Assembly: GCF_902167145.1 (NCBI RefSeq)
Contig: NC_050104.1
Span: forward strand, 9,570,001-9,634,000
Source of the DNA: Zea mays
Taxonomy: Eukaryota > Streptophyta > Magnoliopsida > Poales > Poaceae
Length of the DNA stretch: 64,000 bases
Direction of reading: 5' to 3'
Position 1 is the first letter of the stretch, and the number at the start of each line of letters is the position of its first letter. Below the pieces are notes generated by a model. The model had not been told where the DNA came from and made no database searches. It saw only the letters and a list, made by a program, of their open reading frames with translations. Positions 50,809 through 63,197 of the stretch are shown in pieces. The translations under genes and the position numbers were made by a program.

Positions 50809-52025
50809 TGAAAGGGAAATAGGGTTTAACCTTTTCCTATAAATATTTTTTTGGTTGAATGCCCAACACAAATAATTGGACTAACTAGTTTACTCTAGAT
50901 TATATTCCACAGGTGAATAAAGGTTCAACACAAACCAATAAAAAGATTAAAGAAAGGGTTCAAAAACAAAGGAGCAAAAGAAACCGAAGTGTGCCCTGGT
51001 CTGACGCACCGGACTGTCCGGTGTGCCACCAGACAGTGTCCGGTGCACTAGGACCGTACCACTCCAAACTTGTCACCTTCGTCTCCAGCGTCGCTCTGCT
51101 ATAATTCACTGGACTGTCCGGTGTGCCACCGGACTATCCGGTGCACCAACAGAGCAACAGCTCTTCGGCGTAACGGTCGACTGCACAGTGCCCCTGACAG
51201 CGCTACAGTTCGCGGCAAAAGTCAGAGCAGAGGTCAGAGGCGCACCGGACAGTGAACAGTGCCTGTCCGGTGCGGCACCGGACTGTTCGATGCCACCAGA
51301 AGTCAGCGCTCCAACGGTCGACTGCGTCAGAACCCTAACGGTTGGGTGACGTGGCTGGCGCACCGAACTGTGTCCGGTGACGCACCGGACTGTCCGGTGC
51401 GCCCATCGACAGCAGCCACCCCCAACGGTTGTTTTGGTGGTTGGGGGCTATAAATACCCCACAACCACCTCCACTCCAACAATCCAAGCATTCACTACTC
51501 CTCATTCAATACAAGAGCAAAGTGCAACACTCCAAGACACAAATCAAAGCCACCGATTCGATCAAAGTCTCCAATTCAATTCTAGTATTTAGGACTTATG
51601 AGAGGATCATTTGTGTTTCTTTGTTGCTCTTGTTTGCTTGGCTTGGCTTTCTTTTCTTTCTCACTTCTTACTCTCAAGTGCTTTGTAAGCGAGGCAAGAG
51701 ACACCAATTGTGTGGTGATCCTTGTGGGGTCTAAGTGACCCGTGAGATTAAGGAAGAAGCCTCACTCGGTCTAAGTGGCCGTTTGAGAGAGGGAAAGGGT
51801 TGAAAGAGACCCGATCTTTGTGACCACCTCAACGGGGACTAGGTTCTTTAGAACCGAACCTTGGTAAAACAAATCACCGTGTCATCCGCTTTATTTCTTG
51901 GTTGATTTGTTTTCCCTCTCTCTCCCAGACTCGGATTTTATTCTAACGCTAACCTCGGCTTGTAGTGTGTTTAAAGTTGTAAATTTTTGTTTCCGTCTAT
52001 CCACCCCCCCTCTAGGCGACTTTCA
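50809..52025 (+). repeat. 5' LTR of copia B
   Basis: TGAAAGGGAAATAGGG to TAGGCGACTTTCA, 1217 bp. Palindrome array 51005-51400, TATA in GGGCTATAAATACCCC near 51448. About 50 bp longer than its partner because of extra sequence inside the palindrome array (about 51243-51290). Confidence 0.93.
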
Positions 52026-52027
52026 AT

Positions 52028-52040
52028 TGGTATCAGAACC
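52028..52040 (+). promoter_or_regulatory. Primer-binding site (initiator tRNA-Met) of copia B
   Basis: TGGTATCAGAACC two bases after the LTR, matching the site complementary to the initiator tRNA-Met 3' end used by most plant copia elements; the usual GAGC reads GAAC here. Confidence 0.85.
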
Positions 52041-52073
52041 CGGTACTTCATTAGAGTCTAACCACTCGAAGTG

Positions 52074-54685
52074 ATGTCGGGAGGATCCGCCAAGAGGGAG
52101 ATGGAAACGACCACAAGCCACGGGAAGGCTCCATCAAGGGAGTCCAGTGCCAAAGGAAGGGAGGAATCACCTCCCCACGTCAAGTCGCATCGGAGTGGCG
52201 ACAAGAAAAAGAAGATGAAGAAAGTGGTCTACTATGAGACCGATTCTTCGTCGCCCTCCACATCCGGCTCCGACGCGCCGTCCGTCACTTCTAAGCGCCA
52301 TGAGCACAAGAAGTATAGTAAGATGCCACTTCGTTACTCCTGTATTTCTAATTGCACTCCATTACTTTCCGTTCCATTAGGCAAATCACCATGTTTTGAT
52401 GGTGAAGATTATTCTATGTGGAGTGATAAAATGAGGCATCATCTAACCTCACTCCACGCTAGCATATGGGACATTGTTGAGTTTGGAGCGCAGGTACCAA
52501 ATGTGGGGGACGAAGATTACGACTCGGACGAGGTTGCCCAAATCCGACACTTTGACTCCCAAGCAACTACTATACTCCTTGCCTCCTTGTGTCGAGAGGA
52601 GTATAATAAGGTGCAAGGGCTAAAAAGTGTAAAAGAGATTTGGGATGTACTAAAGACCGCGCACGAAGGTGATGAGTGACCAAGATCACCAAGCGGGAGA
52701 CGATCGAGGGGTAGCTCGGTCGATTCGTCCTCAACCAAGGAGAGGAGCCACAAGCGATGTACAACCTGCTCAAGTCCTTGGTCAACCAAGTACGCAACCT
52801 CGGGAGCACAAAATGGGATGACCATGAGATGGTCAAGGTTATTCTAAGATTCCTTGTTTTTCGCAGTCCTACTCAAGTACAATTAATTCGTGGGGATCCT
52901 AGATACAAATTAATGTCTCCTGAGGAAGTGATGGGAAAGTTTGTGAGCTTTGAGTTGATGATCAAAGGCTCCAAACATATCGTCGACTTGGAGCAAGGCG
53001 GCACCTCCACACCCGAGGTGCAACCCGTCACATTCAAAGCAACGGAAGAGAAGAAAGAAGAGTCTACATCAAGTAGGCTCCCCATCGACGCCTCCAAGCT
53101 CGACGATGAGGAAATGGCGCTTATCATCAAAAGCTTCCGCCAAATCCTCAAGCAAAGAAGGGGGAAGGACTACAAACCCCGCTACAAATGTGGTAAGCCC
53201 GGTCATTTCATTGCTAAATGTCCTATGTCTAGTGATAGTGACAGGGGCGACGACAAGAGGGGAAAGAGGAAGGAGAAGAAAAAGTACTATAATAAGAAGG
53301 GCGGCGATGCCCACGTGTGTTGGGAATGGGACTCCGACGAGAGCTCCACCGACTCCTCCTCCGACGAGGATGCCGCCAACATCGCCGTCAACAAGGGACT
53401 TCTCTTCCCAAACGTCGGCCACAAGTGCATTATGGCAAAGGACGGCAAAAGGAAGAAGGTAAAATCTAGAGCCTCCACTAAATATACAACATCTAGTGAT
53501 GAGGGTAGCTCTAGTGAAGATGAGGATAACTTGCTTACCCTTTTTGCCAACCTTAACATGCAACAAAAAGAAAAATTAAATGAATTGATAGGTGTTATTC
53601 ATGAGAAGGATGAACTCTTGGATAGCAAAGAGGAATTCCTTATTACGGAAAATAAGAAGCATGTTAAGTTGAAGAATGCTTATGCTCAGGAAGTAGAAAA
53701 ATGTGAAAAATTGTCTAAAGAGCTTAGGGTTTGCCATGATTTAATTTCCAACCTTAGAACTGAGAACGCTAATTTATTTGCTAAGGTTGAGAAGTTAAAT
53801 GCTTGTGATAATTCAATTACCAATCTTAAAAATAATAATGCTAGTTTAATTGCTAAGATTGATAAATTGAATGAATCAATTGCTAGGCTTAGAACTGAGA
53901 ATGATAATTTAATTTCTAAGGCTAAAGACTTGAATGTTTGCAATAATTCTATTTCCAGTCTTAGAAATGAGAATGCTATTTTACATGCTAAGATTGATGA
54001 ATTAAAATCATGCAAACCCTGTACATCTACTGTTGAACATGTTGCTATTTGTACTAGATGTAGAGACATTAATGTTGATACTATTCATGATCACCTCACT
54101 TTAATTAAACAATAAAATGATCATATAGCACAATTAACTGCAAAAATTAATGAGCATGAGATAGAAAATGAAAAATTTAAATTTGCTAGAAGCATGCTCT
54201 ATAATGGGAGACGCCCTGACATCAAGGATGGCATTGGTTTCCAACAGGGAAGCAGTGTCAAAATTAATGCCCCTAAAAGATTATCTAATTTTGTTAAGGG
54301 CAAGGCTCCCATGGTTCAGGATAACGAGGGCTATATTTTATATCCTGCTGGTTATCCCGAACACAAAATTAGGAGAATTCATGCTAGGAAATCTCATTCT
54401 GTTTCACATCATGCTTTTATGTATAAAAAAGAGGCATCTAGCTCTAGGCATTCTACACATGTTAAAATGCCTAAAAAGAAAACTCCTACTGCACCAAATG
54501 AACCTAATATTTCATTTAAGACTTTTGATGCTTCTTATGTGCTTACTAACAAATCAGGCAAAATAGTTGCCAAATATGTTGGGGGCAAACACAAGGGCTC
54601 AAAGACTTGTGTTTGGGTACCCAAGGTGCTTGTTTCTAATGTGAAAGGACCCAAGACCGTTTGGGTACCTAAGAACAAGACCTAA
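52074..54685 (+). pseudogene. copia B gag, frameshifted
   Basis: Capsid polyprotein. The ATG at 52074 opens a frame (MSGGSAKREMETTT) that ends at TGA 52677-52679; the homologous reading continues in another frame from about 52680 to 54112, where a TAA (54113-54115) interrupts it, and then in the same frame to TAA 54683-54685. Order: basic/Ser-rich N-terminus, UBN2-type capsid region (about 52390-53000), zinc knuckle (about 53185-53220), acidic Ser/Asp stretches, then a long coiled-coil-like region of Leu/Asn/Lys repeats (53500-54050). The first knuckle Cys is replaced by Arg (RYKCGKPGHFIAKC). Long gag with a coiled coil is typical of Sireviruses. Confidence 0.85.
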
Positions 54686-55276
54686 ATTGTTTTGCAGGTT
54701 TATGCATCCGGGGGCTCAAGTTGGATAATAGACAGTGGATGCACAAACCATATGATAGGGGAGAAAAGAATGTTCTCCTCCTATGAGAAAAACGAAGATC
54801 CCCAAAGAGCTATCACATTCGGGGATGGAAATCAAGGTTTGGTCAAAGGACTTGGTAAAATTGCTATATCACCTGACCATTCCATTTCCAATGTTTTTCT
54901 TGTAGATTCTTTAGATTATAACTTGCTTTCAGTTTCTCAATTATGTAAAATGGGCTACAACTGTCTTTTTATAGATATAGGTGTTACTGTCTTTAGAAGA
55001 AGTGATGATTCAATAGCATTTAAGTGAGTATTAGAGGGTCAGCTATACCTAGTTGATTTTAACAAAGCTGAACTCGATACTTGCTTAATTGCTAAGACTA
55101 ATATGGGTTGGCTCTGGCATCGCCGACTAGCCCATGTTGGAATGAAGAATCTTCACAAGCTTCTAAAGGGAGAACACATTTTGGGACTAACCAATGTTCA
55201 TTTTGAGAAAGACAGGGTTTGAAGCGCATGTCAAGCAGGAAAGCAAGTTGGAACCCACCATCCACACAAGAACATC
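54686..55276 (+). pseudogene. copia B protease and GAG-pre-integrase region, broken
   Basis: Aspartic protease with DSGCTNHM (about 54731-54754), in the same frame as the end of gag after one TAA. TGA at 55025-55027 ends it. The pre-integrase zinc region follows in frame (WLWHRRLAHVG, then SACQAGKQVG) with another TGA near 55220. Confidence 0.8.
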
Positions 55277-56350
55277 ATGACGATCGACAGGCCGCTTGAG
55301 CTACTCCACATGGATTTAATCGGCCCGATCGCTTACATAAGCATCGGCGGGAGTAAGTATTGTCTTGTAATTGTGGATGATTATTCTCGCTTCACTTGGG
55401 TATTCTTTTTGCAGGAAAAATCACAAACCCAAGAGACCTTAAAGGGATTCTTGAGACAGGCTCAAAATGAGTTCGGATTGAGAATCAAGAAGATAAGAAG
55501 CGACAACGGGACGGAGTTCAAGAACTCACAAATAAAGGGCTTTCTTGAGGATAAGGGCATCAAGCATGAGTTCTCTTCTCCCTACACACCTCAACAAAAT
55601 GGTGTAGTGGAGAGGAAGAATAGAACTCTATTGGACATGGCGAGGACCATGCTTGATGAGTACAAGACTCCAGACCGGTTTTGGGCTGAGGCGATTAACA
55701 CCGCCTGCTACTCCATCAACCGGCTCTACCTTCACCGAATCCTCAAGAAGACATCATATGAACTCCTCACCGGTAAAAAGCCCAATGTTTCATATTTTAG
55801 AGTCTTTGGTAGCAAATTTTTTATACTTGTTAAAAGAGGTAGAAAATCTAAATTTGGTCCTAAGGTTGTAGAAGGCTTTTTACTTGGTTATGATTCAAAC
55901 ACAAGGGCATATAAAGTCTTCAACAAATTCACTGCATTAGTTGAGCTTTCTTATGACATTGTGTTTGATGATACTAATGGCTCTCAAGTGGAGCAAGTTG
56001 ATCTTGATGAATTAGATGATGAAGAGGCTCTGTGCGTCACACTAAGGAACATGTCCATTGGAGATGTGTGTCCTAAGGAATCCGAAGAGCCTCCACAAGC
56101 ACAAGATCAACCATCATCTTCCAATCAAGCATCCCCTCCAACTCAAGATGAGGATCCGGCTCAAGACAATGAAGATGAAGATCAAGAAGATGAGCCACCT
56201 CAAGAGGAGGACAATGATCAAGGGGGAGATGAAGCTAATAAAGACAAGGAAGATGATCAGGGTCAAAGACCGCCACACCCAAGAGTCCACCAAGCGATTC
56301 AAAGAGATCACCCCGTAAACTCAATTCTCGGTGACATTCACAAGGGGTAA
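55277..56350 (+). CDS. copia B integrase ORF
   Basis: Open frame of 357 codons: rve core with catalytic Asp in LLHMDLIGP, Asp in IRSDNGTEF and Glu in NGVVERKNR, followed by the [19 protein letters not shown] block and a Gln/Glu/Asp/Pro-rich linker. The frame is continuous upstream through the broken pre-integrase region. It ends at a TAA caused by an extra G in GGGG near 56345, after which the RT frame runs in another register. Confidence 0.87.
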   Translation: MTIDRPLELLHMDLIGPIAYISIGGSKYCLVIVDDYSRFTWVFFLQEKSQTQETLKGFLRQAQNEFGLRIKKIRSDNGTEFKNSQIKGFLEDKGIKHEFSSPYTPQQNGVVERKNRTLLDMARTMLDEYKTPDRFWAEAINTACYSINRLYLHRILKKTSYELLTGKKPNVSYFRVFGSKFFILVKRGRKSKFGPKVVEGFLLGYDSNTRAYKVFNKFTALVELSYDIVFDDTNGSQVEQVDLDELDDEEALCVTLRNMSIGDVCPKESEEPPQAQDQPSSSNQASPPTQDEDPAQDNEDEDQEDEPPQEEDNDQGGDEANKDKEDDQGQRPPHPRVHQAIQRDHPVNSILGDIHKG

Positions 56351-57922
56351 CCACTCGATCTCGAGTCGCTTATTTTTGTGAATATTACTCTTTTGTGTCC
56401 TCTATTGAGCCATACAGGGTGGAGGATGCACTAAGAGACTCGGATTGGGTGTTGGCAATGCAAGAGGAGCTCAACAACTTCACGAGGAATAAGGTATGGT
56501 ATCTAGTTCCACGTCCTAACCAAAATGTTGTAGGAACCAAGTGGGTATTCCGCAACAAGCAAGATCAGCATGGTGTGGTGACAAGGAACAAAGCCCGACT
56601 TGTGGCCAAGGGATACTCACAAGTCGAAGGTTTGGATTTCGGTGAAACCTATGCACCCGTAGCTAGGCTTGAATCAATTCGTATATTACTTGCCTATGCT
56701 ACTTACCATGGCTTTAAGCTTTATCAAATGGACGTGAAAAGTGCCTTCCTCAATGGACCAATCAAGAAATAGGTCTATGTTGAGCAACCTCCTGGCTTTG
56801 AAGATAGTGAGTACCCTAACCATGTGTATAAACTCTCAAAGGCGCTTTATGGGCTCAAGCAAGCCCCAAGAACATGGTATGAATGCCTGCGAGATTTCCT
56901 TATCACTAATGGCTTCAAAGTCAGAAAAGCCGATCCTACTCTCTTTACTAAAACCATTGCAAAAGAGTTTATGTTGATGATATCATATTTGGGTCTACTA
57001 ACAAATCTACTTGTGAAGAGTTTAGTAGGATCATGATTCAAAAATTTGAGATATCTATGATGGGGGAGTTGAAGTATTTTCTAGGATTTCAAGTCAAGCA
57101 ACTCCAGGAAGGCACCTTCATCAGCCAAACCAAGTACATTCAAGACATACTTACCAAGTTTGGAATGAAGGATGCCAAGCCCAACAAGACACCCATGGGA
57201 ACAAATGGGCATCTCGACCTCGACACGGGAGGTAAGTCCGTAGATCAAAAGGTATATCGGTCGATGATAGGATCTTTACTCTATTTATGTGCATCTCGAC
57301 CGAATATTATGCTTTCCGTATGCATGTGTGCAAGGTTCCAAGCCGATCCTAAGGAAGTTCTCCTTAGGGTCGTGAAAAGAATCATGAGATATTTAGTTTA
57401 TACTCCTAAGTTTGGACTTTGGTACCCCAAGGGATCCACTTTTGATTTAATAGGATATTCAGATGCTGATTGGGCAGGGTGTAAAATTGATAGGAAGAGC
57501 ACATGAGGGACTTGTCAGTTTCTGGGAAGACCCTGGTGTCTTGGGCTTCAAAGAAACAAGACTCAGTAGCTCTTTCTATCGCCGAAGCCAAGTACATTGT
57601 CGCAGGGCATTGCTATGCGTAATTACTTTGGATGAGGCAAACCCTTAGGGACTATGGCTACAAATTGAGCAAAGTCCCTCTCCTATGTAATAATGAGAGT
57701 GCTATCCACATGGCGGATAATCCCGTTGAACACAGCCGCACTAAGCACATAGCCATTCGGTATCACTTTCTGAGGGATCACCAACAAAGGGGGGATATCG
57801 AGATAGCTTATGTAAGCACCAAAGAACAATTAGCCGATATCTTTACCAAGCCATTAGATGAGAAAACCTTTAGCAAACTTAGGAATGAGCTAAATATACT
57901 TGATTCTCGGAACTTTGACTGA
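56351..57922 (+). pseudogene. copia B reverse transcriptase and RNase H, broken
   Basis: RT N-terminal part in the frame from about 56348 to TAG 56770-56772, then in the same frame ([12 protein letters not shown]) to about 56960. There a 16-bp deletion relative to copia A removes residues just before the YVDD box and changes frame. The RT end and RNase H continue at 57033-57503 to a TGA (57504-57506), a further 1-bp loss follows near 57520, and the last part is 57632-57922 ([27 protein letters not shown]). Compare the undamaged copy at 9166-10380. Confidence 0.87.
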
Positions 57923-58796
57923 AACATTGCACACATAGCTCATTTATATACCTTTGGTCATATCTCTTTTATGTCTACGTCTAATATGGTTTCAAGTGTA
58001 TTTCTATGCTAAGTCGTAGATTGAAAGGGAAATGGAGTCTTCGGCGAAGACAAGGCTTCCACTCCACTCTATCGGTATCATTTACCCTTCGCCATCACTC
58101 CACATCACTCTCAAATTGGTATAATCTTTCACTCATATTTACTTGTACCAATGGGGGAGAAAGTAATTAGGGCTCACAAAAGTCTCCGTTTTTGGCGATT
58201 AATGCCAAAGGGGAGAAAGTATTAGCCCAAAGCAAAAAGGACCGCACCACCACCCTTCGATTTTTTTTTAAAATTGATATATTTCAAATTGGTATGTTGA
58301 TTTTCAATTGGTATCTTATGATAGAAATTTCTTCAACTGATATGATATTTTCAATTGGTATATTTAAAGAAGGAATTTCAAAACCAGTACCTAAGTTTAA
58401 GTTCCAATTGGTATCTATTAAAACCCTCTTAAAAGCTAAGAGGAGAATTTTATTCAGGGGGAGTTTTGTTTAAGTCAAAGGAAAAAGCATTTGAAACAGG
58501 GGGAGAAAATTTCAAATCTTGAAAATGCTTCACGAAATCTTATTCATATACCTTTGACTATTTGCAAAAAGACTTTGAAAAGATTTTCCAAAAGAATTTG
58601 CAAAAACAAAACAAGTGGTGCAAGCGTGGTCCAAAATGATAAAATAAAAGAAAGCAAACCATGCATATCTAGTAAAACTATAAATTGGTTTAATTCCAAT
58701 TAACCTATGCACTTACCTTATGCAAACTAGTTCAATTCTGCACTTATAAATTTGCTTTGGTTTGTGTTGGCATCAATCACCAAAAAGGGGGGAGAT
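57923..58796 (+). other. Non-coding region before 3' LTR of copia B
   Basis: Collinear with 11684-12466 of copia A without the solo LTR. AT-rich with purine runs near 58153, 58205, 58457, 58497 and the terminal tract at 58782-58796. Confidence 0.75.
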
Positions 58797-59964
58797 TGAA
58801 AAGGAAATAGGGTTTAACCTTTTCCTATAAATAATTTTGGTGGTTGAATGCCCAACACAAATAATTGGACTAACTAGTTTGCTCTAGATTATTTTCCACA
58901 GGTGAATAAAGGTTCAACACAAACCAATAAAAAGATTAAAGAAAGGGTTCAGAAAGAAAGGAGCAAAAGAAACCGAAGTGTGCCCTGGTCTGGCGCACCG
59001 GACTGTCCGGTGTGCCACCGGATAGTGTCCGGTGCACCAGGACCGTACCACTCCAAACTTGTCACCTTCGAGTTTCTCTAGCGTTGCTCCGCTATAATTC
59101 ACCGGACTGTCTGGTGTGCCAACAAACTGTCCGGTGCACCAGCGGAGCAACGACTCTTCGACGCAACGGTCGACTGCATAGTGCCCCTGACAGCGCTACA
59201 GTTCGCGGCAGAAGTCAGAGCAGAGGTCAGAGGCACACCGGACTGTCCAGTGCCACCAGAAGTCAGCGCTCCAACGGTCGACTGCGTTAGAACCCTAACG
59301 GTTGGGTGACGTGGCTGGCACACCGGACAATGTCCGGTGCGCCCATCGACAGCAGCCACCCCCAACGGTTGTTTTGGTGGTTGGGGCTATAAATACCCCA
59401 CAACCACCTCCACTCCAACAAACCAAGCATTCACTACTCCTCATTCAATACAAAAGCAAGGTGCAACACTCCAAGACACAGATCAAAGCCACCGATCCGA
59501 TCAAAGTCCCCAATTCAATTCTAGTATTTAGGACTTCTGAGAGGATCATTTGTGTTTCTTTGTTGCTCTTGTTTGCTTGGCTTGGCTTTTTTTTTCTTTC
59601 TCACTTCTTACTCTCAAGTGCTTTGTAAGCGAGGCAAGAGACACCAATTGTGTGGTGATCCTTGCGGGGTCTAAGTGACTCGTGAGATTAAGGAAGAAGC
59701 CTCACTCGGTCTAAGTGACCGTTTGAGAGAGGGAAAGGGTTGAAAGAGACCCGGTCTTTGTGACCACCTCAACGGGGACTAGGTTCTTTAGAACCGAACC
59801 TCGGTAAAACAAATCACTGTGTCATCCGCTTTATTTCTTGGTTGATTTGTTTTCCCCCTCTCTCCCGGACTCGGATTTTATTCTAACGCTAACCCCGACT
59901 TGTAGTGTGTTTAAAGTTGTAAATTTTAGTTTCCGCCTATCCACCCCCCTCTAGGCGACTTTCA
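58797..59964 (+). repeat. 3' LTR of copia B
   Basis: 1168 bp, partner of 50809-52025; TATA in GGGCTATAAATACCCC near 59388. Confidence 0.93.
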
Positions 59965-60044
59965 GATGTGTACATGAATTTCTGATCCTGACACGTACAT
60001 GGTTCGCATTTGGTTTGCCTTTCAAAACCGGGTATGACAGAATG

Positions 60045-61260
60045 ATCCCCAGACCCTGGGACCCACCGATCAGTGAGCGCGCTGAGGAAAGAACACATGA
60101 TCTCTGGAGTATGTTAGTCAGTCGAAAGAGGCGGGTACGCTAGCCCTAGAAGGACCCGCCCCAATCGAACCCCGCGACGCTGAGCCCGGGGTCAGGCATG
60201 GCGGAGCCTGACAAGGGAGGATGAGCGTGTTGGAAGGGAATCACTTGAGTGATCCCGCGCTCGACCCCAGACTGACCTACCATAAATGACTTACCGCATT
60301 AACCACGCCTGGCACTGAGCCACAACATAGGTGTCGGTCTGCTTCCCACTCATGATCTACGGACCCCTCGGGCTGCACAACGCTCATGACCTACGAGCCC
60401 TTGGACTACGGTACATTAATGGCCCACGCGCCCCTCGTCCCGCGACACACTTATGGCCTATGAGACTAGGCTTGAGTGTGCATATACCTCCCACAGGGCA
60501 CTACATGACAAGCCGCGTCGAGCCCCAGGCTACGGGAGCCAGTGGTCGACATAGCCCGACTGATGGCGCTTGGGGACATTGCCGCCCCCACGTCATCCGA
60601 ATTATAAAAAAACAAGCACTTACAAATTCATATTCGCTTAACCAAGCGATTCAAACGACACGGGTTCCATGGTTTCATACAATAATTTAATTCCAAGCTC
60701 CATGAAATCTTTCGAAAAAATCTTGATAGACGAAACTAAATTTGACATAGAGATCATTATTCTCACTGACATCCTTGCTTAGATCTATATTCGTTGTTTA
60801 ACATATGACGAACACTCGAGGTGTTACACCGACTCTCGGCAAACATCATCTTTGTTTGTTTTACCGAGGACAACACTCGGTATATGTTGACTTGAAAAGG
60901 TTGTGTAACTACAAATTTTAAGCCAAAAAGCTTAATCTATTAAATAGTTTTAAATTCCTCCAAAATAAAAGGGACCTAGATCCTCCACTCAAGCAAAAGT
61001 AACTACTGTTTGTTCGAAACCACCAGAGAAACACGTGCTATTCCAGGAAAAAAATTCAGATTACCATGGGCACGTCACTCTAAAGTCTAAAGAACATTCT
61101 AGGATAACAGGAATCACCAATTAAGACCCTTAGCTTGGTTTTGCTTTCATTATTTCGAATGCACTGTACGTTTTCTCATGGGTAAATAAAGGTAGCAGCG
61201 CAAGTCATGATGAATTCACACAAAGACGATGAAATATGCTGAAGTTGGTTACTCAAATCA
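60045..61260. other. Gene-free region, possible old LTR remnant
   Basis: No protein found. Around 60345-60475 short degenerate units of the form CTCATGACCTACGAGCCC or CTTATGGCCTATGAG recur about every 45 bp. Near 60820-60890 the text CTCTCGGCAAACATC and ACACTCGGTATATG resembles subterminal words of grass CACTA elements, too short to claim one. Confidence 0.4.
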
Positions 61261-61264
61261 CAGC

Positions 61265-61830
61265 AAATTTTCTTGACAAAATGGCGCCGAGCTAACACGC
61301 CTCGGCGCCACAGATCCAGACGCCGAGCTCCGTGCCGCGCTGACTCAGACTGGCTGGCGTGGCATTGACGTGGACCGAGCTCGGCGCCATAGATCTTGGC
61401 GCCGAGCTCGGAGAAAATATCTCTAGCCGCGCGCGCTCTCTTCCTTCTCTGTCTCAATTTTTTCCCAGCGTTCGTCCTCACTGTCGTCGCCGTCGGTCTC
61501 CCTAGCTCCACCTCGCCGCCCGCCGCGCCGTTCGGCCGCCCTAGCTCCACCTTGCCGGCTGTCGCCACCCCGCCGGCACGAGCGGCATCGGCGGCCGCCA
61601 TCCCCTCGTCGTCCCGCGCAACCCCGCCGTCCCCTCGTCGTCCCGCACAACTCCGGCGACGCTCGCCTCCCTCGACCCGGCAGCGCCACCGCGGCCCACC
61701 GCCTCCTCCACCGCGCCCACCAGCGCGCGTCACCACGCCCCAACCCCCTCCACCTCGCACCGCAGCGAGCCCCAACCCCCTCCACCGTCGTCCGCCCGGC
61801 GAGCCCCGCCTCGCCTCCTAGCCCATTTGG
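61265..61830 (+). other. GC-rich leader-like region with GGCGCCGAGCTC repeats
   Basis: Five or six GGCGCCGAG or CTCGGCGCC motifs between 61273 and 61415, then a pyrimidine-rich stretch with an open frame (61396-61821) of Pro/Ala/Arg-rich, low-complexity translation. More likely a transposon 5' leader than a protein; it may belong to the Mutator-like element whose exon begins at 63566. Confidence 0.35.
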
Positions 61831-62028
61831 TAAATTTTTAAATTTTTCTAGTTACTTAGCACATTGTAAAGTATATTATTTAACTTAGCATTTTGTTTAA
61901 CTAACCATATAGTTAGTGATTATATAGTTAGTAAATTGTTAGTATATTGGATGAAGAAAAGTTAGTGAGTATATAGTTATTAGCATATACTTATAGCATA
62001 TTGTTTAGCATATATTGGTTAGCATATT
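61831..62028. other. AT-rich spacer, TAGTTAGTA-like words
   Basis: Low-complexity text (ATAGTTAGT, TTAGCATAT) that continues after the solo LTR at 63198. Probably an intron of the Mutator-like element. Confidence 0.35.
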
Positions 62029-63197
62029 TGAAAGTCGCCTAGAGGGGGGTGAATAGACAAATCTGAAATTTATAAACTTTAAGCACAATCTACAAGCCGG
62101 ATTAGCGTTAGAAATAAAGTCGAGTCCGAAAGAGAGCGAAAACAAATCACAAGCAAATGAAGAGTGTGACACGGTGATTTGTTTTACCGAGGTTCGGTTC
62201 TTGCAAACCTACTCCCCGTTGAGGTGGTCACAAAGATCGGGTCTCTTTCAACCCTTTCCCTCTCTCAAACGGTCACTTAGACCGAGTGAGCTTTTCTCCT
62301 CAATCAATTGGGACACTTAGTCCCCACAAGGATCACCACACAATTGGTGTCTCTTGCCTTGATTACAAATGACTTGGGAACAAGAAATGGGAAGAAGAAA
62401 AGCGATCCAAGCGCAATAGCTCAAAGAACACGGCAAAACTCTCTCTTCTAGTCACTAATTGCTTTGAGTGGAATTGGGACTTGGAGAGGCTTTGATTCAA
62501 TCTAATTGTGTCTTGTATTGAATGTGTTGGCTGAAAACTTGGATGCCTTGAAGTGTGGTGGTTGGGGGTATTTATAGCCCCAACCACCAAAGTGGTCGTT
62601 GGGAGGGGCTGCTGCCGATGGGCGCACCGGACAGTCCGGTGCGCCAGCCACGTCACCCAACCGTTAGGGTTCGACCGTTGGAGCTTCTGACAGCTGGGCC
62701 ACCGGACAATCCGGTGGTGCACCCGACAGTCCCTGTTCACTGTCCGGTGCGCCTTCTGGCGCCTGCTCTGACTCTGCGCGCGCTGTCCGCGCACTGTTCA
62801 CGCACTGTTCACTTTTGCAGACGACCGTTGGCGCCGTTAGCCGTTGCTCCGCATGGCACACCGGACAGTCCGGTGCCACACCGGACAGTCCGGTGAATTA
62901 TAGCAGAGTGGCATTTCCAGAAACCTGAAGGTAGCGAGTTGGAGTTGATCCACCCTAGTGCACCGGACACTGTCCGGTGGCACACCAGACAATCCGGTGC
63001 GCCAGACCAGGGCAGCCTTCGGTTCCTTTTGCTCCTTTCTATTTGAACCCTTTCTTAGACTTTTTATTGGATTGTTTTGAACCTTTGGCACTTGTAGAAC
63101 TTATAATCTAGAGCAAACTAGTTAGTCCAATTATTTGTGTTGGGTAATTCAACCACCAAAATCATTTAGGAAAAGGTTTTAGCCTATTTCCCTTTCA
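62029..63197 (-). mobile_element. Sirevirus-like solo LTR, TSD ATATT
   Basis: 1169 bp, reversed copy of the copia B-type LTR: plus-strand ends TGAAAGTCGCCTAGAGG and ATTTCCCTTTCA, exact ATATT duplications at 62024-62028 and 63198-63202. Reversed TATA (GGGTATTTATAGCCCC near 62570) and the palindrome array at 62620-63005. Confidence 0.92.

Larger units (their letters stand above)
50809..59964 (+). mobile_element. Sirevirus-type Ty1/copia element, copy B, complete but inactive, TSD GATGT
   Basis: 9156 bp with 5' LTR 50809-52025, primer-binding site, gag, protease, integrase, RT, RNase H, purine tracts and 3' LTR 58797-59964. Exact GATGT duplications at 50804-50808 and 59965-59969. Over the last 240 aligned bases the LTRs differ at about nine sites, mostly transitions. 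The polyprotein has at least five stops and four frame changes. Confidence 0.93.
47401..60039 (+). mobile_element. Solo LTR 2 (gypsy-like, about 3.48 kb), split by copia B, TSD GAATG
   Basis: The left piece 47401-50808 begins TGTAACACCATGAATTTGGGG; the right piece 59970-60039 ends GGGTATGACA. Exact GAATG duplications at 47396-47400 and 60040-60044. Copia B with its GATGT duplication interrupts it 70 bp from its end; rejoined it aligns reversed with solo LTR 1. It has a pyrimidine-rich leader-like stretch (47760-48260), donor-like CCGAGGTGAG (48262), AT-rich middle, and short coding-like segments at 49611-49677 and 50556-50614. Orientation is taken from these. Confidence 0.82.

Noticed and set aside
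47388..60840. A further LTR beginning TGTCGGGGGAATG and continuing at 60045
   Set aside because: The start looks right and the text is contiguous once solo LTR 2 is removed, but I could not find a CA end or a target duplication, so it is not claimed as an element.
61396..61821. 141-codon Pro/Ala-rich frame
   Set aside because: Composition-driven, no domain, and the opposite strand is equally open. Treated as leader sequence.
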